Assembly (NCBI RefSeq): GCF_030700245.1
Contig: NZ_JAUYZI010000024.1
Location: 36,948-100,947 of the forward strand
Source: Methylobacterium amylolyticum
Lineage (GTDB): Bacteria > Pseudomonadota > Alphaproteobacteria > Rhizobiales > Beijerinckiaceae
DNA length: 64,000 nt
Direction: 5' to 3'
Shown piece by piece: positions 57,524-64,000 of the stretch. A program made the translations under genes and the position numbers. How positions within the stretch are numbered: the stretch's first letter is position 1; each line of letters starts with the position of its first letter. The notes below the pieces were generated by a model, which had not been told where the DNA came from, did not search any database, and was given only the letters and a program-made list of their open reading frames with translations.

Positions 57524-58238
57524 GCCATCACTTCGAAGACCTGTCTGAAGACCGGCCTGTTTCCGAACGCAGAGAGATCGACGGGGTGCTCACGGGATCG
57601 TCGCCGTCCGTGCCGTGGGGAGATCGATCCCGCCGGTCCGAGCCGGCTCGCGCCGGCCGGACGCGTGGACCCGATCGGCGTGGCCCCGACCGGCGCGGTC
57701 CCGGGCCCGCGATCCCGGCCCGCGACGCTTCGCAGCGCGCCCGATCCGTCGCCCGCCATCTCTCGATCTCCGATCACCGTCGCGGTCTCCGATGCCGGCG
57801 CCGTGCCGTTCCGTCGGTGGCAAGGGACAACAACCCAGGGGCGCCGATCCATCACCGGAAACGGCCGCGTGGCCGGCATGAAGCGCGTTCCGCGTGGGAT
57901 GCGGGGACGCCCCAACTGATAGGCGAAACGCCGGCGTCTTGGCTATATCGCGGGCGAACGGGCGGTGGGCCGCCTCGGCACGACCGCCCCACGGGAGGAC
58001 GCGCGACACGCCATCGGCCGGGCGGCGGCTCGCCCGCGCGGATCCGTCGCCCGGGAGCATCGGTCATGGCCCGGTCATGCCGTCATCCGCCCGATCCGGA
58101 CGCCGTCCCGCGATCGGGCCGCGACGGCGCGACAGGCATATCGGAAACCTGAACAGCGCTGGTATAAGACCGCGATTGCCGCCGCCGTCGACCGAGCTTC
58201 GACTCTCCTGTTCATGATATCGCAGGCGCGAGAGATAC
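57524..58238. other. Spacer between divergent SGNH paralogues
   Basis: 715 bases, GC-rich, no gene I can support on either strand. It must hold both promoters. I see no recognisable operator, RNA or repeat. Confidence 0.4.
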
Positions 58239-59243
58239 ATGATGAAAGCTTCAGAAGAGGGGGTTCCGAATTACATCCATGTCGGCAAGGATGGCTATCT
58301 CTTCATCCGCTCCGGGAGCAACAACGCGCAAGGTCTGTACGAAAAGACCGACCTCAACAAGGCCCTGCACTGGCAGTGGCGCCACCACATCTCCGAGCGT
58401 GCCCGAAAGCTCCGGGCCATGGGTGTGGACTACCGCCACATCATCATCCCGGAAAAGCAGACGATCTATGACCACTATCTCGACGGCATGTCCGTCGACT
58501 ACAAAAGATCGATCGCCCGACGCTGCCATGCGATCGATCCATATTACGAGAACTCTCCATGGCGCGCCCTGAATGTCATCAAGTACTTCGACAGGCGGCG
58601 GCGCTGGAACAGGATCCTGGTCGATCTCGTGACGCCCATGCGGGCGGAGCGGGACAGGCAGCAACTCTTCATGCGCACGGACAGTCACTGGAGCTTCGCC
58701 GGTCGGCAGATCGCCTACCGGGCCATCTGCCGATCTCTGAACGTCGCGCCCGTGGAGGATCTCGAAGGGCGGCGCGAGATGCATTTCGACGCCTATGCGG
58801 GCGATCTCGGGTCGGCCTGCACCCCCCCGCGCTGCGAGAGCGCCGTCATCCAGATCGTCGAACGCGACTCGGAGCGCGTGCATGCCAACGCGATCGTCGC
58901 GCATCGCGAGTGCCTCGGCACCTATCAGACCCTGCACCTCGGCTCGCATGTGGTCTGGCGGAACGAGAAGGCCCGGGATCGCCGCCGCGTCGTCCTGTTC
59001 GGCGACAGCTACTCGCACTTCATCCCGATCATGCTCTCGATCATGCTGGCCGAGACCTTCCACGAGCTGCACTTCATCTGGTCGACCTCGGTCGACTGGG
59101 GCTACGTCGAGCGGGTCAAGCCGGACATCGTGCTCACCGAGATGGCCGAGCGCTTCATGTTTCGCCTGCCGGACGCGAACTACGATGTGGAGGCCTACGT
59201 CCGGGAACGCTTCGGCGACGAGTTGAGGGCCGCGGCCTCCTGA
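58239..59243 (+). CDS. AlgX/AlgJ-like SGNH-hydrolase domain protein (paralogue)
   Basis: 334 residues, start ATG 58239 (ATGATG, GAGAGA upstream). Same architecture as the 56546 product: NYIHVGKDGYLFIRSGSNNA, YRHIIIPEKQTIYDHYLDGM, LFMRTDSHWSFAGRQIAYRA, VVLFGDSYSHFIPIMLSIML, then AETFHELHFIWSTSVDWGYV shared almost word for word. Less similar in the middle. The two genes face outward from a 715-base spacer, so they are an inverted duplication with retained catalytic residues. Acts on a polysaccharide or other acylated substrate; the substrate is unknown. Confidence 0.78.
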   Translation: MMKASEEGVPNYIHVGKDGYLFIRSGSNNAQGLYEKTDLNKALHWQWRHHISERARKLRAMGVDYRHIIIPEKQTIYDHYLDGMSVDYKRSIARRCHAIDPYYENSPWRALNVIKYFDRRRRWNRILVDLVTPMRAERDRQQLFMRTDSHWSFAGRQIAYRAICRSLNVAPVEDLEGRREMHFDAYAGDLGSACTPPRCESAVIQIVERDSERVHANAIVAHRECLGTYQTLHLGSHVVWRNEKARDRRRVVLFGDSYSHFIPIMLSIMLAETFHELHFIWSTSVDWGYVERVKPDIVLTEMAERFMFRLPDANYDVEAYVRERFGDELRAAAS

Positions 59244-59350
59244 CAGGCCGCACGCCGCGCTCCGAAGCCCGCGGAGGCCTTCCGTCCGCCGGGCGCACGG
59301 CGACTTGACCGAGTGCGGCGCCCGTGTCTTCTGACCCCGTCCTCCGATCA

Positions 59351-59427
59351 GGCCCCGTAGCTCAGTTGGATAGAGCAGCCGCCTTCTAAGCGGCAGGTCG
59401 CAGGTTCGAGCCCTGCCGGGGTCGCCA
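59351..59427 (+). tRNA. tRNA-Arg (anticodon TCT)
   Basis: A 77-base tRNA: acceptor GGCCCCG with CGGGGTC, D-arm AGCTCAGTTGGATAGAGC, anticodon arm CCGCC-TTCTAAG-CGG with anticodon TCT for AGA, T-arm CAGGTTCGAGCCCTG and encoded CCA. The accessory region with methyltransferase genes begins directly after it, so it is a probable integration site. Confidence 0.95.
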
Positions 59428-59807
59428 CCCTTTTTCCCTTCGAGAAGAGAGCTTTAAGAGACCGCGAGTGTGGGTCGGAAGGGCGCTCCGAGGCCCGTGG
59501 TTACCTTGGGGTTCCAGGTAGGGTCGCGCAGCGGTCTCTGTGTCGCGGAGCTCGGGTGCTGAGCGAGGCCGTGACCATGAGCGGAAGAATAGCGCCCGAT
59601 ACGGACTCTGTTGCTTGTCAGGAGGCAGATCCCGAAGCGTTCTATGCCGAGGAGAAGCTGGTTGAGAGGGAGCTGAGCGGCTCACACGCGGCGCGTCATG
59701 GGCTGGAGCAGCGCATCGCCCTCAATCTGATACGGGCGCCTACTTCTCCCGGCTGACCAAGCTTGACCGTATTGGACGGCATCGCCGAAACGTGCGATAA
59801 TCGTGGG
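59428..59807. other. Gap between tRNA-Arg and methyltransferase operon
   Basis: 380 bases without a gene I can support. The base composition drops toward 59440-59620. If the downstream genes form an island integrated at the tRNA-Arg, its attachment end would be the tRNA 3' terminus (59410-59427); the other copy is not in the window. Confidence 0.4.
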
Positions 59808-60530
59808 ATGAGGTCTCCATTCAAGCACGATGTCGAACATTTCGCGGGCGGCAAGGGCCATTCGTTCCGGCAGCTCATCAGCCTGATGCCGCCGCACGAA
59901 CGATACATCGAGACCCACCTCGGTGGCGGCGCCGTGATGAGGCGGAAGTTGCCGGCCCGCGAGAACGTCGGCATCGATGTCGACGCACGGGTGATCGCGC
60001 GATGGCGCTCCCGCCGGCCTGCCACTGTTGCCATTGTCGAAGGCTGCGTCCTAGACGTCCTGCCGAGGTTGAATCCAAGCCCTCACGACCTCATATACGC
60101 CGATCCCCCGTACCTGCCGGCGTTGCGACGCACCGCCCGCCTTTATCGGCATGACTACAACGAGGAGGATCATCGCAAACTCCTCCACCTCCTGCTCAGT
60201 CTGGACGCGATGGTCATCGTTAGCGGTTATCGCTGCGAACTCTACGACGACCTGCTCGCGAACTGGATACGCACCGATTACGTCGCGTCTACGCACAGCG
60301 GCATGGTGACGGAATCGGCGTGGACCAATTTCACGCCCGGATCGCTGCTCCACGATTATCGCTTCGTCGGCGGCACGTTTCGCGGTCGCGAGCGCTTCCG
60401 GCGGCGCAGTTCTGCCTTGGCCGAACGCCTGCGGCGCGCCGACGATACCGAGTTGAACGCCGCGCTCGCCGTTCTCGCCGAGACGCGGCCGAGCGCTGTG
60501 CTCGCCGCCGCTGAACGGGTGCATTCATGA
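59808..60530 (+). CDS. D12-class DNA adenine methyltransferase (Dam-like)
   Basis: 240 residues. PPHERYIETHLGGGAVMRRK is the SAM-binding motif (FxGxG-like), LIYADPPYLPALRRTARLYR contains the catalytic DPPY, and YNEEDHRKLLHLLLSL and ESAWTNF follow. Such enzymes methylate N6 of adenine, usually in restriction-modification or phage systems. The start at ATG 59808 was chosen because homology begins there; GTGGG precedes. The stop overlaps the next ATG (ATGA). No restriction endonuclease is visible. Confidence 0.82.
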   Translation: MRSPFKHDVEHFAGGKGHSFRQLISLMPPHERYIETHLGGGAVMRRKLPARENVGIDVDARVIARWRSRRPATVAIVEGCVLDVLPRLNPSPHDLIYADPPYLPALRRTARLYRHDYNEEDHRKLLHLLLSLDAMVIVSGYRCELYDDLLANWIRTDYVASTHSGMVTESAWTNFTPGSLLHDYRFVGGTFRGRERFRRRSSALAERLRRADDTELNAALAVLAETRPSAVLAAAERVHS

Positions 60531-61876
60531 TCCCGTACGGCGGCGTGGCGGAGGCCGGTGCGATCAGCCAAGACTGGAGGGGAGAGGATCTCTCGCTCTA
60601 CCTCGGCCGGTGTCAGGTCGACACGCCTGACGACTTGGTAGCCCTGACTTGGCGCGAGGTCGCCGCCCGGCGCGAGGCAATCGGCAAGGTCGTCGACTTC
60701 GGCGCGGGCGATGGCCGCTTCGCGAGGGGCGGAAACTATTCTGCTTATGTAGGCTACGAGATCGACTGGCGCCGCTGCGGGGACGGCGCTCCATCAAAAC
60801 GGGCGACCATCGTCCATCGCTGCGCGTTCTCCGAGCAAATCAATGACGCCGACGTCTGCATTGGAAACCCCCCGTTCGTCCGTAATCAGGATCTGCCGGC
60901 GGGCTGGCGTAAGAAGGTGGCCGAGCGGCTCGAGGCCCGGTCGGGCGTGCGGCTGTCCGGCTTGGCGAACGCTTGGCAGTACTTCTTTCTCCTCTCCCTA
61001 GTCAGCCTAGCACCGGATGGGCTGTGCGCCCTGGTTATCCCGTACGAGTGGGTCTCGCGTCCGTCAGCCGCGGGGATACGCCGCTTTATCCTGGCCGCCC
61101 GATGGGACGTTGACGTCTACCGCGTAGCGGACTCGACGTTCGGAGGCGTCCTTACAACCTCGTCCATCACGCTGGTAGACAAGCGGAGCCGCAACGGGCG
61201 CTGGCGGTACTTCTCGGACAACGGCGCGGGCGACTTCCGAGCGTTGCGTTCGGAAAGTGGTTCGGATGAAGGTCTTATCCCCTTTGAGCCTGCATCAGGC
61301 AGCGACAGCGCCCGTGCCATGAGGGGGCTGAGCCCCGGTACGCAACGCATCTTCACGTTGACGGAGCCGGAGCGGGCCCGCATGGGACTACTTATCGGCG
61401 AGGACGTCGTCCCCTGCGTCACTAGTCTCCGTCTACTCCCCGAAGCGACGAGCGACCTGGATCAGGACGCATTCTACCGATTCTTCCGGGCGTCCGGGCA
61501 AGCTTGCTGGCTGATCCGTAGCGACGCCTCGCCGAGCGACCGCGTGCTGGCCTACCTCAGCACCTTTTCCAAGGACGATTACGCAACCAGCACTTGCCTA
61601 GGCCGCCCAGTATGGTGGAAGTTCAAGATGCCCGCAACGCCGAGTCTGCTCGTGGCTACCAGTTTCAAGGGATTCCGCCCGAAGGTGTGCGCCAACTCTG
61701 CGGGCGCGAAGGCGGTCGGCGGCGTGGCCGGTATATTCGGCCTCGACCCAGATCGGCGGCACCGCTTCATGACAATGATGGCCGAGCGCGATCTCAGCGA
61801 CAGGGTGGTGGCCCACGCGAAAGGCCTCCGGAAGATCGAGATCAACCAGCTGAACGCCCTACTGGCCTCCACATGA
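60527..61876 (+). CDS. N6-adenine DNA methyltransferase-like protein
   Basis: 449 residues. Motif I VVDFGAGDGRFARGGNYSAY, then the catalytic NPPFVRNQDL near residue 114, followed by LANAWQYFFLLSLVSLAPDG and LVIPYEWVSRPSA, as in type I/IIG-like gamma-class methyltransferases. It lacks a nuclease domain. The C-terminal 200 residues (STFSKDDYATSTCLGRPVWW; RFMTMMAERDLSDRVVAHAK) resemble a target-recognition or TaqI-like domain. ATGA overlap with both neighbours points to a single operon. Confidence 0.75.
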   Translation: MIPYGGVAEAGAISQDWRGEDLSLYLGRCQVDTPDDLVALTWREVAARREAIGKVVDFGAGDGRFARGGNYSAYVGYEIDWRRCGDGAPSKRATIVHRCAFSEQINDADVCIGNPPFVRNQDLPAGWRKKVAERLEARSGVRLSGLANAWQYFFLLSLVSLAPDGLCALVIPYEWVSRPSAAGIRRFILAARWDVDVYRVADSTFGGVLTTSSITLVDKRSRNGRWRYFSDNGAGDFRALRSESGSDEGLIPFEPASGSDSARAMRGLSPGTQRIFTLTEPERARMGLLIGEDVVPCVTSLRLLPEATSDLDQDAFYRFFRASGQACWLIRSDASPSDRVLAYLSTFSKDDYATSTCLGRPVWWKFKMPATPSLLVATSFKGFRPKVCANSAGAKAVGGVAGIFGLDPDRRHRFMTMMAERDLSDRVVAHAKGLRKIEINQLNALLAST

Positions 61877-63627
61877 TGCAGGGAGTTACTAAGGGAGAGG
61901 TCTCCTTCTCGATCGAGAGCCGTATCCTGCGCGAGCTAGGCGAGCGCTTGGTCCGTCAGCCGGAAGTCGCCCTGCTCGAACTCATTAAGAACGCCTATGA
62001 CGCTGACGCCCGTCGCTGCACGATCGAAGAGGCTGACGACGGGATCACGGTGAGCGACGACGGCTCGGGGATGACCTTCCTCACCTTCACCTCCGCCTGG
62101 ATGCGGATCGGCACGAGTTCGAAGGAGCGGGAGGATACGTCGCCCCTCTACGGACGCGATATAACGGGAGAAAAAGGTATCGGGCGCTTGGCAGTCAGGT
62201 TCTTGGGGCAGGGATTGGAACTGACTACGGTCGCCGACGATGACGCCAGCCGGGGACGCACTTGCCTCGTGGCGAGCTTCAATTGGAAGTCCTTCGACGA
62301 GGCCTCGGACCTTGGAACGATCAAAGTTCCGTTTACACTCTCGGCCGTCGGCGATCGCGTGCCCACCGGCACGACACTGCGCATCACGGAGCTCCGTGCC
62401 GGCGCTCGCTCGCTCAACTGGAAGAAGGTTAGGACCGGCAGCATCGGTGTTGTCTCTGCTGTTCGAACGCTCCTTTCACGGCGCGACGATGGGCGGTACG
62501 GACAGGATCCGGGTTTTGAGCTCCTATCCAGGCGGGAAGGTGAGCGACAGAAGGACGACAGCAATCTCTCCCACGAATTGCTGAGTAAGCACGTCTTACG
62601 CGCAAAGGTACGGGCAGACGGGAAACGCCTCGTCATCAGGGTGTTCAAGCAGGGAGAGCGGCGACACTGTCTATTTATGAACGATGCGTACGAGCAGGAT
62701 GCCGGCAGGGTCCGCGCGGACATCCGCTTCTTCCCGCGAAGGCCTGGCACATTCCAGGGGGCGCCGGTCGATGGGCGTACGGCATACACTTGGGTACGCG
62801 AGAATAGTGGCGTAAAAGTATTCGATCGAGGATTCCAAGTACAACCTTACGGTGAGGAAGGCGACGATTGGCTCAACCTTGTTAGAGACGCGGCCCGGAA
62901 CGAGCGCCATCCGCAATCGACCGTCACGGCGACGCATTTTGCAATGAGCCGGGAGGTCCAAGCTACCCCGAAGCTGAACTGGATGCTGCGGTTACCCGAG
63001 TCCGCACAGCTCATCGGCGTGGTCGAGGTAAGGGGACGGCGACACAGGACCGGCGCGCAACGTGGGCTGGTGGCAGCGGCGGACCGCGAAGGGTTCGTGG
63101 CCAACGAGGCATTCGGGCAACTGATCGACATAGTCCGGGGCGCGGTCGAGATGATTGCGGTCGCGGACCGGCAACTTCAGCAGGACGAAGACGCTCGCAA
63201 GCAGAGAGAGTTCGTGGAAGCCGGCCGGCGGGAGACGCGGACTGGCATCGACGAGATCATTGCGGACCCCACGCTCTCGCGGCCACAGAAGGAACGCGTC
63301 GTTGCGATGCTGGCGGAGAGCCAGGCGCGGCTGGAGAAGCAGGAGATTGGCAGCCGCGAGAGGGAGCAACAGCTGGAGGTCATGAGCCTTCTCGGCGTGG
63401 TCGGCGGGTTCATGACGCACGAGTTCGGGACGGCCATTGCCGAGCTGCGGGAGGCCCGTAAGGAACTTCTGAAGTTGGCCGCTGAAAACCAGACTTTCCA
63501 AGCCAAGGCGGACCGGTTCGTCAAGCACATCGCACGGCTCGAGGCGTTCGTTGCTTACTCGGAGCTCTACGTGCGCGGGGCGCGCGGCTCGCCCGCTAAG
63601 CCCTACCCTGCCCGGCCTCGTCTAACG
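61873..63627 (+). pseudogene. GHKL (paraMORC-like) ATPase gene interrupted by IS66 element
   Basis: 585 residues before the insertion. The GHKL ATP-binding fold is clear: N-box LLELIKNAYDADARR (Asn 40), G1 box VSDDGSGM, G2 box ITGEKGIGRLAVRFLGQGL. A beta-rich domain follows, then a coiled coil (EIGSREREQQLEVMSLLGVV) and a HisKA-like end GGFMTHEFGTAIAELREARK with His 516. This looks like the paraMORC/MutL-like ATPases found beside DNA methylases in restriction-like systems. ATGA overlap with the upstream methyltransferase. The frame runs on into the inserted element, whose first bases are GTAAGCG at 63628. Confidence 0.72.
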
Positions 63628-64000
63628 GTAAGCGCTCGGCGGCGGGCCTTCCGGTCAGGCAGCGTGAGCGACGGGCGGGGCCGGCGTCCAGTTCCAGGGG
63701 AGCAGGTCGGCCAGCCGCTTTGCCGGATGGTCGGCGATGCGGGTGAGCACGTCGCGCAGGTACGCCTCGCTGTCGAGCCCGTTCAGCTTGGCGCTCTCGA
63801 TCAGGGTGTAGAAGGCGGCAGCGCGCTCGGCCCCGCGCTCCGAGCCGGCGAACAGGTAGTTCTTGCGCCCCACCGCCACGCCGCGCAGCGCCCGCTCGGC
63901 CGCGTTGTTGTCGAGCGCGATGCGCCCGTCGTCGAAGGCGCGCGTGAGCGCGGTCCAGCGCGCCAGCATGTAGCGCAACGCCTTGGCCAGGTCGGATCGA
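63628..64000. mobile_element. IS66-family insertion sequence, partial
   Basis: GTAAGCG at 63628 is the usual IS66 terminal sequence, and an IS66 transposase tail runs leftward inside. The rest, including the other end and the TnpA/TnpB genes, lies beyond the window. The target duplication cannot be checked here. Confidence 0.75.
63655..64000 (-). CDS. IS66 transposase C-terminus, partial
   Basis: The visible 115 or so residues (LRYMLARWTALTRAFDDGRI; LDNNAAERALRGVAVGRKNY; LFAGSERGAERAAAFYTLIE; SAKLNGLDSEAYLRDVL) are the well-conserved end of IS66 TnpC-type DDE transposases, with the terminal Glu in NNAAERALR. The N-terminus is cut by the window edge. Confidence 0.88.
   Translation of the reverse strand, partial: RSDLAKALRYMLARWTALTRAFDDGRIALDNNAAERALRGVAVGRKNYLFAGSERGAERAAAFYTLIESAKLNGLDSEAYLRDVLTRIADHPAKRLADLLPWNWTPAPPVAHAA

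Noticed and set aside
57600..58200. Several open frames in the SGNH spacer
   Set aside because: Very Arg/Pro/Ser-rich, overlapping on both strands and without ribosome binding sites: typical chance frames in GC-rich DNA.
59386..59685. Minus-strand frame ending RPRQGSNLRPAA across tRNA-Arg
   Set aside because: A familiar artefact of translating the antisense strand of a tRNA gene.

Overview
The window is high-GC DNA typical of the Hyphomicrobiales. Gene content, GTG/TTG starts, and a dispersed palindrome with CCTCATCCTGAGGTGC arms fit a Methylobacterium-like alphaproteobacterium best; this is an inference, since no rRNA or marker gene was compared.

Layout. (1) 1-10572 is ordinary chromosome: two RNA methyltransferases (TlyA and TrmA/RumA types), Cu,Zn superoxide dismutase, an MFS transporter, small secreted proteins, an acyl-CoA thioesterase, a diguanylate cyclase, a YegP-like protein and a RhlE-type DEAD-box helicase. 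(2) A tRNA-Ser(CGA) at 10573-10662 is the insertion site of an apparently complete prophage of about 42.2 kb (10649-52868), bounded by a 15-bp direct repeat and flanked inside by paired CGTCCAACA repeats. (3) 52869-59243 is chromosome again, with a decayed membrane-protein gene, an IS5-type transposase, an M48 protease/LemA pair and a divergent pair of AlgX/AlgJ-like SGNH paralogues. (4) After a tRNA-Arg(TCT) at 59351-59427 comes a tight operon of two DNA methyltransferase-like genes and a GHKL ATPase, the last interrupted by an IS66-type element that runs off the window.

The prophage is a lambda-style siphovirus. After the integrase come two small membrane-anchored proteins, then a leftward block (20654 to 13093) of translationally coupled, mostly unknown genes including KilA-N and P22 AR-N antirepressor-like proteins. 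The AT-rich CI-like repressor (20794-21516) faces Cro-like genes. Rightward early genes encode a RecD-like helicase, a DUF927-type primase/helicase, a gene carrying a striking two-orientation array of 9-bp iterons (candidate replication origin) and a NusG-like protein that could act as antiterminator. Then follow HNH nuclease, small and large terminase, portal, protease, capsid, connectors, tail tube, tail chaperones joined by a GGGAAAC -1 slippery site, a 1505-residue tape measure, tail-tip proteins, a LamG-type fibre broken by an amber codon at position 8, a lysozyme, a 3TM holin and small membrane proteins.

Most worth following up: the iteron array at 27142-27419, the methyltransferase/GHKL cassette at 59808-63627, the amber-interrupted fibre, the frameshift site, the phage NusG homologue and the SGNH pair. 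Functions are read from motifs and context only; no database search was run.
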